Of a DNA stretch of 14,534 nucleotides, positions 8,001 to 14,534 are shown piece after piece (position 1 is the stretch's first letter; each line of letters begins with the position of its first letter). The stretch spans positions 1 to 14,534 of the forward strand of contig LT642560.1 in the NCBI GenBank assembly GCA_900128585.1, given 5' to 3'. Source of the stretch: Stramenopiles sp. TOSAG23-3. Lineage: Eukaryota > Sar. The notes below the pieces were generated by a model. That model ran no database searches. It was not told the DNA's origin and saw only the letters and a list, made by a program, of their open reading frames with translations. The translations under genes and the position numbers were made by a program.

Positions 8001-11000
8001 CAAAAAATTAAAATCCGTTATGACCAGAGTTAGGTCGCAAGAGTTCGGGTGGTTAAATTTGTTCAAAGAAGCAGAGGTTCGATTGAGGTATTTGAGAAAT
8101 GTTGCAAAGGTGAAAGCGGCGATGAAAAACTTGGCAAATTTGGACCCAGTGTACAATTTCGACGAAATGAAAGACGTTCTGGACACGGCCGATGAGTTAA
8201 AGTTGAACACGCCCGAATTGAGAAAAGCCAGGGAACGATTAGAAGATGTCCGTGTCTTGATTGAAACGAAAAGAAGTCTGCAGCTTGGAATTCGAGATAT
8301 GGACAAGGACGTGCTCAGTGCAGCTCTAGTCTCCGTGGCGGAAATACAAGCAAGCAAACCTGATTTCTGTGTTGAAGAAGCAGCGGAGGCAAAGAAGATT
8401 ATAAAGGAGATACAGGAAGAAGAGAAGCTTCACAAAAAGTTGTACGAGTCACTTCAAACCGGAGGTCTCAGTCTCTCTGACGAAAGAATAAACATTGCGA
8501 CGATTCGAACAGAAAATTTGCAATCTGCCGTATCTGAAATTAAACGGAAAGCCATTCGATCCTCCAAGGGGGTTATCCTATTGAAAACTTCAGAGTTAAT
8601 TTTGAAGCTGAGGAAGTTAATAGTTATGAGCGCCTGGGATGACGTTGAATCCAGCCTGCAAGACGTAGACATTGAAGATGGTTCAAGCGTTGCCGAAGCT
8701 GCGCTCTTGGAGCTTTCCATAATTTCCGACGAGTTAAAAAATAGAAAGGCGAACGAAATATTGGAGCGTCTTTTGAATTCTTCGCAGATATGTGGCAGCA
8801 TTGGAAAGCTTGTCACAGAAAATTGTGACGTTAAGGAAATGGAACAATATTTTTCTGTTGTCGAAGATCTTGGCAACTTGAAGTCAGACACAAAAGCGAC
8901 ACGCGAAATTGCCAAGATATTTTACAGTATCCGTTGCGCTGTGATTTCGCACGAATGGGCCCAGTTGGAAAATTTACAGCTGTCTACCAATCAGCAAGAA
9001 TCGCTGTCTTCCGCATCTAAGGATGAGTACACATTAGTGCAAAGCGAGTATACCAACAGAAAAATCATTGCTGCGCTGTCCCCTGCGCTGAACGACGGGA
9101 GAGTAGCAGGAGACGTTGGCAACATAGATGTATCTAAGGTAACGACCACAGCTATCACATCGGCGCTGGCATTAATCAATCCAAGCATCCTTTTGACGGA
9201 TACGACCCAAAAGCTGGTATACACTGGAAAAGCATTAAAGTCCATAAGGGAAGCAGCAAAAAAACAAAACTGGGATGCTGTAGAATTAATGATCAATGCC
9301 TACTCCGAAGACAAAGGAATGTACTCGGCAATTGCTGAAAATGAACTGGAATTGATATGCGACGAAACAGTAGACCGGAAAGTAAAGAAAATACTCAAAA
9401 GAGGGTTGTCTACCGGTAAAATCAGTGGAACTGTTGGGAATGTCAAATACGAGGAAATAGACGACAGAACGCTGAAATCTGCAATTACATCTGCGCTCGA
9501 TCTTGGGTGTAAATCCAAAGGCAGCCTTCATCTTTTGTCGAACTGCCAAAAAATTTGCACGCTTCGCCGCCACTTTATCAAGCAGACTTGGAAAGATGCC
9601 ATAGAATTTTCCCGCACAATACAAGGTGATGGTCATGATCACCTCGATCTTTCCGCGGAAATAAAACTGGCGAAAGACGAGTGCCAAGATCGCTATATTT
9701 TAAAAATATTGAAAATCGCGCTGTCTTCGGGTCAACTTTCTGGGGACATAGGAAATGGAATGTACGATCTTGTCGATGTGAAAGTGATCGAAGATGCCGT
9801 ACGAGAAGCGAATGAAGTAGGGACGAACAGCCAAGCTTCGTCAAAAAGGAAAAATTGTGCCGAGTTCATTTTGATGCTTCGTCGTGCACTGAAGGACAAA
9901 AATTGGGGAAAGTTGGAGATTGCCTTAAAAAACATGACAAATTACAGCGTAGAGTCGGTATGCACAGCTGAAATTGAGCGCGCGAAAGATGAACACGCAA
10001 ATTGGAAAATTATTTCGTTGTGTTCAAAAGCTGTAGAACTGGGCAGAGTTTCAGGGTCCATAGAAGCTCCAAATTTAGAGGCGTGCTCTGTCCAAGAGAT
10101 GGACACGGCTGTTGCCAATGTGGAAATGCTCGGCCATAAAACGCAAGAAGCATCTTCGTGGCTGTACACTTGCAAGGCGTTGTCCAATCTCCGGTCGCTG
10201 TTGGTAGTAAACGATTTCACCGCGCTGGAGCATGAGATTAATTCAGTAGATAAATCCATGCTGCCCAAACCTGTTCTGCAGGAGATAGAGCTTATTATCG
10301 GTATTTCACACAATGAATTGATTCTTAAGAAATTAAAACATTCGTTATCGCTTGGTGCGATCAGCGGTGATGTTGGCACGATTCGGGAAGAAGGCATACA
10401 ATACGTCGACCTTGAAGCGGCTATCGGTTGGGTTGAAGAGCTTGGGACAAGAACTCGGGTTGCATCTGCCGCCTTGAGCTTGGCAAAAGATGCACTAATT
10501 TCCCGAAAAGCTCTGAAGACGTGTCAGTTAGAAGAATTAAAGGTATTGACTGCTCGCCATGAAAGCATCTTAGACGACAGTTTTAAAATGTCAATATCTG
10601 AAATTGACCTTGCCCGGCGAGAATGCCTGGATCGGACCACACAAGCAAAATTGAAGGCCGCCTTCTCCTCCGGTCAAATTTCAGAAAGCAATGGCTTGCC
10701 CATCGTAGATGGGATCATTGTACACGACCTTTTTGAAATAGTGAAATTTGCTAGACAGAAGAATCTTGAAAACCCAAAAACCATTCAAATGGTGAGTGCG
10801 GGTGAAGTGGTGCAAGACATTCGACGTAGCGTGAAAAACTCTGACTTCGAGTCGTTGAAACTTGGCTTGCAAAAGTTCGAAGAAGAAGTTTTTCTTATTC
10901 CTGCGATAGAAAAGGAGCTGCTAGTTGCAAAAGACATTTATAATAATTTTGTGATTATTACAACCTTGAAAGATGCAGTGAGCACCGGAATGGCTGCTGG

Positions 11001-14000
11001 CGAAATTGGAAACATCAATTTGGGGCTTATTGAACTTGGCAAACTTGACGACGCACTTGCGTTAGTAGAAAAACTGACGTGCAAAACGCAAGATGCAAAG
11101 CAACTGCTCCAGTCGGCGAACGTAGTCCGTAGAATACGATTTGCCTTGAAGTTCATGGACTGGGACTCGCTTGAAAAAATCATGAACGAGGTGAAGCATC
11201 TAACAGTGGTGAAGGAGGTGAAACCCGAAATTCAACTTGCTCAGAATGAAATAAATAATAGACTTGTTATAAATCGGTTAAAATCCGTTATGATCGACGG
11301 CAGAGTCATCGGGGATGTAGGGTACTTGAACCAATCCAACATTGCATTGGACGATATAACTGTCGCTTTGGAGATGGCCGAGCGGCTGGGCTGCAAGACA
11401 ATGGAGGCCCGACTACTTCGCGATACCGCATCGACTGCTTACCGATTTCGAGAGGCTTTAGTGAATGAAAAGTGGGACCATTTGGAGCAGCAGTTGTCCC
11501 GCCTGGATAGGGATGGCGTATCTGATATTGTTGTAGGAGAAATTGATTTGCTAGCGAAAGAATGCGACAACAGAAACGCCATTTTAGAAATGGCGGGCGC
11601 ACTTGCCGTTGGCGCCATTTCAGGCGAACCGGGAGAAATTGATATGGACCGGATTGATGTAGATGTAGTAAAACAATCAATTGGTCGTGCAAGGGAGTAC
11701 GGTTGTCACACAGAAGAAGCTACAAATATGCTGCGGACCGTGGAATTCATTATGACGTTGCGAACTTACGTGCAGAATCGTGAGTGGAATTCAGTGTATG
11801 ATCATATCCACGAGAACGTTTATGAAGGTTCGCTGGAGCCAGTCCCAATGGCCGTTGAGGAGATTGAACTCGCATATCGACAGTCCATTGATGTATCAGT
11901 GGGAGAGCATTTGACCAATGCAATGGTTAGAGGAAGACTGGTATTTTCAAACGGGGATTTTAACCTTGCTAAAGTTGCTATAAAAACTCTGAATTCAGCG
12001 ATAGAATATGGGGAAGGATCAGGTTTCTTAAGTAAAAATACAAATAGTTTGTTGGCTTCGGGGAGAATTTTGCTATCTCTACGGACCGCAATTATTGATG
12101 AAAACACGACATTGTTGAACCGCATTTTGGAACAGGAAGGAAAGGATAAAATGCACAAATGTGCACACGGAGAAATCCAGTCGATACGAGATTACTCAAC
12201 AAATGCTCAATTCACTAAATCCATCAAACAGGCCCTACGCGATACTAGGGTCGAGGGCACTCCCGGAGACCTTGTGTTTCCTCCTAGTTTTGAAGCGCTT
12301 CAGGCCGTAGTGGATGAAATCACTGCTCACTCTGGCATACTGACGATAGGAAACCAAGTTTGGTTCGAATGGGGAAAATTTATGTGCGCAATACGGTCGT
12401 TGGGGTCAATGGCTCAATGGAAAAAGGTGGAAGACATAATTGACAACAACCGCCCAGAGAAGGTAAGGCAAGAGTTTATGGAGGAAGTGTCCCTTATTCG
12501 ACAAGAAGCTAAAAACCGAGCAGTTGTTGTTATGCTAAGCGATGCCTTGACGCAAGATATGGCCGTGGGCACCATCGATTCCATTGACGTTTCTACTGTG
12601 TCCACTACACATTTAGTTACAAGCATAGAAGAAGCAAGTGCCCACGAAAATCTTACTTCTGCTGCAAAATTATTGCTTGCTTCCGCGGAATACATTTTGA
12701 GCCTGCGATGTGCCCTGTTGGAAGGACCAGATTGGGACAAGATACGTGGCGTCATGGTGAAATTGAATGCTGGCAGTATTGCTAACATCGTCGATGATGA
12801 AATAAACTTTGTTGCAAAAGCAGCTGAAAACCAACTGGTAGTCCGGATTTTGACGGATGCAATTAACAATGGGGCCATCGACGGGCCTGCAAGCTCGGAT
12901 ACATTTGAAGGCGTCGACTTTCATGTTATTGACGAAGCACTATCACTCGCTGATAAGTTTTCTTGTGATACTACTACGAGCAAAGACTTGATTCTCGTTG
13001 CCACTCTAATTCGGCGTTTGCGGGCGGCTGTTGCAGAAGGGTTTTGGGATTCTGCTGAAAAAACGGTTGGGGAAGCAAAAGATATCCAAGAATTGTTCCC
13101 CTTAAACGTATGGGCAGAAGTCGAGCTTGCAAGTAATATTGCAAAGCACCGAAAGACCATGGCGTGCCTCGCTGAAGGCGTAAGTAAAGGCGCAGCCAAA
13201 GGGAACGTCGGAAAAATCAATTACAGTGAAGTGCATACGGAAGCAATAGAAAAGGCTCTCTCAAGAGTGTATGAAATTCGCAGCGTAACGGAGGAATCAA
13301 AACAAATGATAGCAGCCATTGAAACCTTGAGAATGCTAAGGATCCACATGAAAGCCAGAGAGTGGCCTCGTTTGCAACATACTCTGCAAGGGGCTTACGA
13401 AGCAGGCCAGTACAGGTTGATCCCGGAGGAGTTGCAAGTCATTCGGGACGAGTGTGAAAATGCATTAATGTGCGCGCAGCTGCTTGAAGCGATGGCCGAC
13501 GGGGTACCAATCGGTACGATAGGAAATGTCGATTTTGAGCAAATTGACTTGGAAGAGGTATTAAGTGCAGTATCGAACGCTGAAAAAATTGTGCCAAAGA
13601 CAGAGGAAGCTAAGCTTCTTCTTCAAACGGCAAGAATTGTACAGAATACCAGAGAGTTGATGTGCAACGGGGAGTTTCAGGACATTCATGATATTTTACA
13701 AGGGGTTGGGGCCGAAGACGTGGACTCGGTAGCTGTGGACGAGATAGACCGTTATCGTCAAGAGGCGGATAATTTTCTAATCATTAGAGACTTGCACGAT
13801 GCAATGCTAAGTGGTAAAGCAGTGCGAACACAAGACAAACTTGATGTTTCGACTGTCCGAACAAAGCAGTTGGAGAATGTGTTAGACAGGGCAAGAAAAA
13901 CAACCCTTCATTCCGAAGAAGCGAAAACCTACTTCAGGACGGCAGAAGTCCTTTTTGATATGCGGGTAGCGCTCAAAAACGAGGACTGGCACACCATTGA

Positions 14001-14534
14001 AAAGTCTTTGAATGTGTGTCGCACTTCGCACTTAAGCGATGCTGCTCAGTCTGAAATTAATGCTGTGCAAGATATGAAAGATGACCGGACGGTTGTTTTG
14101 GAACTCACGGAAGCAATATCGGCAGGGTATGCTACAGGAAATATCGGCGATCGGGACACCAGTACGATTGATTTAGTTACTCTTGATACTGCAATTGCCC
14201 ATGCACTCAAGTTGGGCTGCAGAACACGGGAGGCGAAGCGAATCTTGCAGAATGCTCGTCTTGTTCGGCAAATCAGGCTTGCCTGGCGAGTGTATGAGCA
14301 CGACGGAGTCTCTGACTTACGGTCTGTGCTGGAACAGATTGAAGAATTAGAGGGGTTTGCCCCTCTCCCAGTTGCCGAGAAAGAGTTTCAAGCGACTGTC
14401 GATGAAGTTAACAATTACGACATATGTAGAAAATTAGAGCATGCGATTGAAAACGGAAAGGTTAGAGGAGAAGTAGGACAAATTAATACTTCAGACATAT
14501 CTACCGATGCTCTGGTACTTGCGATAGCAGAAGG
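5005..14534 (+). CDS. giant unconventional myosin with about 105-residue tail repeats (3' end missing)
   Basis: An actin-based, ATP-driven motor. The frame runs 3176 codons with no stop and no visible intron and leaves the window, so the full protein exceeds 350 kDa. The order is: basic N-terminus; proline-rich segment (33-71); SH3-like strip (about 214-235); motor (about 265-945); one IQ motif (967-977); then a repeat tail from about 1030 to the end. Motor landmarks: P-loop GESGAGKT 358-365; switch I NNNSSRFGK 407-415; switch II LDIFGFE 634-640; a basic loop 2 (about 808-823); HYIRCIKPN 845-853; and a LEQLRYSGLFE stretch (867-877). Asp582, 16 residues before Asp598-Ser-Leu-Ile-Lys, fits the TEDS rule, so motor activity may not need heavy-chain phosphorylation. 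The ATG at 5005 is the first in frame and has A at -3 and G at +4. The tail matches no standard myosin tail, so I do not assign a class. Confidence 0.93.
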   Translation, partial: MAFRRKRRHRDQGSKSEGGSMKSGNNDLKGLPSPPPPPGPFARLNAGAAAQKKSSTFGIPPPPVPPPPGPPSSDGQDVSWDSLESEWDSHKTGAQEKETPAQSAKEKTSVAATPTGKARQPNMSGSFRKRRASRAGYGRVVVATLDDVAKASMVNSRPNNRLFSTTLNSSSVKEVQSPTADTGSKSLQSAGRAQRTGRTAAGTRQSAADGNSNTFWLHHPALGYIAAKQQEDGNFESLERGGEIPDSPAVFASLQREESLKQEYDNMVHMDDVNEASILYNLKFRYKEDRFMTNVGNILVSLNPFKDLEYLYTLDVVFQYHKWKLGDLELPPHVYQIADRAYKGLLSDRKPQAIIISGESGAGKTVATKKCLQYFAEVAGSGTGMAEKILAANPILEAFGNAKTVRNNNSSRFGKWIEIYFNELNFQISGAQITSYLLEKPRLVRQGNTERNYHIFYQLFTDSEWRHSLKLGGVDDYHLLNQSGCLRVPGINDAEEFEHVIYALDQCSFTKEEQNAMFEVVGAILHLGNIEFENDVGGTGFALVSGTDQSMVSLIRAANLLQVDEKALSKNLLVKELEIRGDTTAKALDATAASALRDSLIKGLYGLMFSWLVDKINFSIKTADGAEVISAGVLDIFGFEIFEFNSFEQLCINFANEKLQQHFNRSTFKDEQQLYKDEGLDLPVIAFEDNQDLIETVEGRDKKQPGLLVMLDEELNLVGAGSDQNFLKKTAKLHVANPRIRLKGRGRKDSGLKDTEFFIKHYAGEVKYDVIGFLDKNKDELVSNLQKVMKTSKSNFVRDVLFKPSKEPASTGGRRSSKSKKISQGRQFRKQLNSLMSTLDCAAPHYIRCIKPNQTKRANTFEAITTLEQLRYSGLFEAVHIRKQGYPFRLPHPYFFQRYFFLLPRQQGIAQPTSKENCEHLIAYLSEEYVSIEKCRIGKSMVFYRPEQHVLLELLREKFVEKARRVLQRCGRGLLSRVYCKKAREALHSLKRGIAQDDHKKLKSVMTRVRSQEFGWLNLFKEAEVRLRYLRNVAKVKAAMKNLANLDPVYNFDEMKDVLDTADELKLNTPELRKARERLEDVRVLIETKRSLQLGIRDMDKDVLSAALVSVAEIQASKPDFCVEEAAEAKKIIKEIQEEEKLHKKLYESLQTGGLSLSDERINIATIRTENLQSAVSEIKRKAIRSSKGVILLKTSELILKLRKLIVMSAWDDVESSLQDVDIEDGSSVAEAALLELSIISDELKNRKANEILERLLNSSQICGSIGKLVTENCDVKEMEQYFSVVEDLGNLKSDTKATREIAKIFYSIRCAVISHEWAQLENLQLSTNQQESLSSASKDEYTLVQSEYTNRKIIAALSPALNDGRVAGDVGNIDVSKVTTTAITSALALINPSILLTDTTQKLVYTGKALKSIREAAKKQNWDAVELMINAYSEDKGMYSAIAENELELICDETVDRKVKKILKRGLSTGKISGTVGNVKYEEIDDRTLKSAITSALDLGCKSKGSLHLLSNCQKICTLRRHFIKQTWKDAIEFSRTIQGDGHDHLDLSAEIKLAKDECQDRYILKILKIALSSGQLSGDIGNGMYDLVDVKVIEDAVREANEVGTNSQASSKRKNCAEFILMLRRALKDKNWGKLEIALKNMTNYSVESVCTAEIERAKDEHANWKIISLCSKAVELGRVSGSIEAPNLEACSVQEMDTAVANVEMLGHKTQEASSWLYTCKALSNLRSLLVVNDFTALEHEINSVDKSMLPKPVLQEIELIIGISHNELILKKLKHSLSLGAISGDVGTIREEGIQYVDLEAAIGWVEELGTRTRVASAALSLAKDALISRKALKTCQLEELKVLTARHESILDDSFKMSISEIDLARRECLDRTTQAKLKAAFSSGQISESNGLPIVDGIIVHDLFEIVKFARQKNLENPKTIQMVSAGEVVQDIRRSVKNSDFESLKLGLQKFEEEVFLIPAIEKELLVAKDIYNNFVIITTLKDAVSTGMAAGEIGNINLGLIELGKLDDALALVEKLTCKTQDAKQLLQSANVVRRIRFALKFMDWDSLEKIMNEVKHLTVVKEVKPEIQLAQNEINNRLVINRLKSVMIDGRVIGDVGYLNQSNIALDDITVALEMAERLGCKTMEARLLRDTASTAYRFREALVNEKWDHLEQQLSRLDRDGVSDIVVGEIDLLAKECDNRNAILEMAGALAVGAISGEPGEIDMDRIDVDVVKQSIGRAREYGCHTEEATNMLRTVEFIMTLRTYVQNREWNSVYDHIHENVYEGSLEPVPMAVEEIELAYRQSIDVSVGEHLTNAMVRGRLVFSNGDFNLAKVAIKTLNSAIEYGEGSGFLSKNTNSLLASGRILLSLRTAIIDENTTLLNRILEQEGKDKMHKCAHGEIQSIRDYSTNAQFTKSIKQALRDTRVEGTPGDLVFPPSFEALQAVVDEITAHSGILTIGNQVWFEWGKFMCAIRSLGSMAQWKKVEDIIDNNRPEKVRQEFMEEVSLIRQEAKNRAVVVMLSDALTQDMAVGTIDSIDVSTVSTTHLVTSIEEASAHENLTSAAKLLLASAEYILSLRCALLEGPDWDKIRGVMVKLNAGSIANIVDDEINFVAKAAENQLVVRILTDAINNGAIDGPASSDTFEGVDFHVIDEALSLADKFSCDTTTSKDLILVATLIRRLRAAVAEGFWDSAEKTVGEAKDIQELFPLNVWAEVELASNIAKHRKTMACLAEGVSKGAAKGNVGKINYSEVHTEAIEKALSRVYEIRSVTEESKQMIAAIETLRMLRIHMKAREWPRLQHTLQGAYEAGQYRLIPEELQVIRDECENALMCAQLLEAMADGVPIGTIGNVDFEQIDLEEVLSAVSNAEKIVPKTEEAKLLLQTARIVQNTRELMCNGEFQDIHDILQGVGAEDVDSVAVDEIDRYRQEADNFLIIRDLHDAMLSGKAVRTQDKLDVSTVRTKQLENVLDRARKTTLHSEEAKTYFRTAEVLFDMRVALKNEDWHTIEKSLNVCRTSHLSDAAQSEINAVQDMKDDRTVVLELTEAISAGYATGNIGDRDTSTIDLVTLDTAIAHALKLGCRTREAKRILQNARLVRQIRLAWRVYEHDGVSDLRSVLEQIEELEGFAPLPVAEKEFQATVDEVNNYDICRKLEHAIENGKVRGEVGQINTSDISTDALVLAIAE
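5101..5217 (+). other. poly-proline segment of the myosin N-terminus
   Basis: Residues 33-71 contain a run of five prolines followed by Gly-Pro, then two four-proline runs split by Val and ending Gly-Pro-Pro. Such runs bind profilin, EVH1, SH3 or WW domains in other proteins. They sit in a roughly 210-residue low-complexity extension rich in Lys, Arg, Ser and Gly, placed before the motor. Confidence 0.8.
5797..7839 (+). other. myosin motor (head) domain
   Basis: About 680 residues, the usual size of a myosin head. All nucleotide-binding elements and the relay, loop 2 and SH1-region motifs are present in the normal order, and none of the key residues (P-loop Lys364-Thr365, switch I Arg412, switch II Gly638 and Glu640) is altered. 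A typical FFIKHYAGEV strand and GFLDKNKDEL stretch lie in the lower half. The motor is therefore predicted to be catalytically active. Confidence 0.93.
7903..7935 (+). other. single IQ motif (light-chain / calmodulin site)
   Basis: Residues 967-977 (LQRCGRGLLSR) fit the IQxxxRGxxxR consensus. I see no second clear IQ afterwards, so the classic lever arm would bind one light chain. The following helices of the tail may extend it. Confidence 0.8.
8461..14534 (+). repeat. tandem protein repeats of about 105 residues in the myosin tail
   Basis: Aligning on the glycine motif gives twenty landmarks, at 8461, 8782, 9097, 9415, 9730, 10042, 10354, 10672, 10987, 11299, 11611, 11932, 12244, 12556, 12871, 13189, 13501, 13813, 14125 and 14455. 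Spacing is 312-321 bases (104-107 residues) except the last, 330 (110 residues). Each unit has GxxxGxxGxI, then Ile-Asp and a Leu-x-x-Ala-Ile helix, a Leu-Gly-Cys-x-Thr-x-Glu-Ala turn-helix, an Arg-x-Ala-Leu helix, a Trp-x-x-Leu-Glu helix and a Glu-Ile-x-x-Ala helix with Asn-Arg near its end. It looks all-helical, like an elongated solenoid. Units are highly diverged in DNA, so the array is old. One more degenerate unit without the glycine loop probably precedes it (about 8080-8460). I do not recognise the family. Confidence 0.85.
14456..14534 (+). repeat. 79-bp segment repeated inverted at the window start
   Basis: Identical to the reverse complement of 1-79. It begins at the second base of the Gly3151 codon, the first glycine of the last visible tail unit, and runs to the last base of the window. 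Here it is in frame with the myosin. Confidence 0.9.

Noticed and set aside
8005-11296. Shared 16-mer TTAAAATCCGTTATGA at about 8006 and about 11278
   Set aside because: Both encode Leu-Lys-Ser-Val-Met, but in different parts of the repeat unit and with no similarity around them, so it is most likely chance.
7833-13220. Many 80-170 codon antisense frames rich in Ser, Ile and Phe
   Set aside because: They recur in the same register in each tail unit because the codons of the repeat, read backwards, seldom give stops. They are shadows of the repeat and not genes.
1-14534. Inverted terminal repeats of a linear virus or transposon
   Set aside because: The repeated 79 bp is coding sequence in the middle of a myosin tail array and continues past the window in frame. 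Spacers are long and AT-rich, unlike compact viral genomes, and no capsid, polymerase, integrase or transposase is present.
8461-14534. CRISPR array or DNA-level tandem repeat
   Set aside because: The 312-330 base periodicity is in the protein only. DNA units are strongly diverged and there are no constant short repeats with spacers.

Overview
The window reads as nuclear DNA of a single-celled eukaryote, probably an alga or other protist. The evidence is a myosin motor gene, long AT-rich spacers with simple repeats, no ribosome-binding sites, Kozak-like start contexts (A at -3, and a CACCATGG-type start in one gene) and candidate pyrimidine-rich splice acceptors. I cannot place the lineage more precisely. 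The two large genes show no introns inside the window.

Layout from left to right. Positions 1-79 are a perfect reverse-complement copy of the last 79 bases of the window (14456-14534), so both ends of the window carry the same piece of the myosin tail in opposite orientations. A possible 3'-terminal exon of another plus-strand gene follows (82-204, weak). On the minus strand, 504-2846 encodes a 780-residue fusion of a phosphomannose-isomerase-like double cupin with a PfkB sugar kinase. An AT-rich spacer (2847-3478) separates it from a 166-residue multi-pass membrane protein of unknown function, also on the minus strand (3479-3979). A second AT-rich spacer (3980-5004), rich in GAA and GAAC tracts, precedes the last gene. 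It probably holds divergent promoters.

The plus strand from 5005 to the window end (9.53 kb, 3176 codons, no stop reached) is one uninterrupted reading frame for a giant unconventional myosin. In order it has a basic, proline-rich N-terminal extension, an SH3-like strip, a complete-looking motor, one IQ motif, and a tail of about twenty diverged units of 104-110 residues (mean about 105) marked by a recurring GxxxGxxGxI motif. No ordinary myosin tail domain (coiled coil, MyTH4, FERM, DIL, PH) is apparent. This repeat tail is the most interesting item in the window, and its end lies outside it.

Nothing shows that the three genes work in one pathway. The kinase/cupin fusion looks like carbohydrate metabolism, the myosin like actin-based transport or scaffolding, and the membrane protein has no recognisable family.
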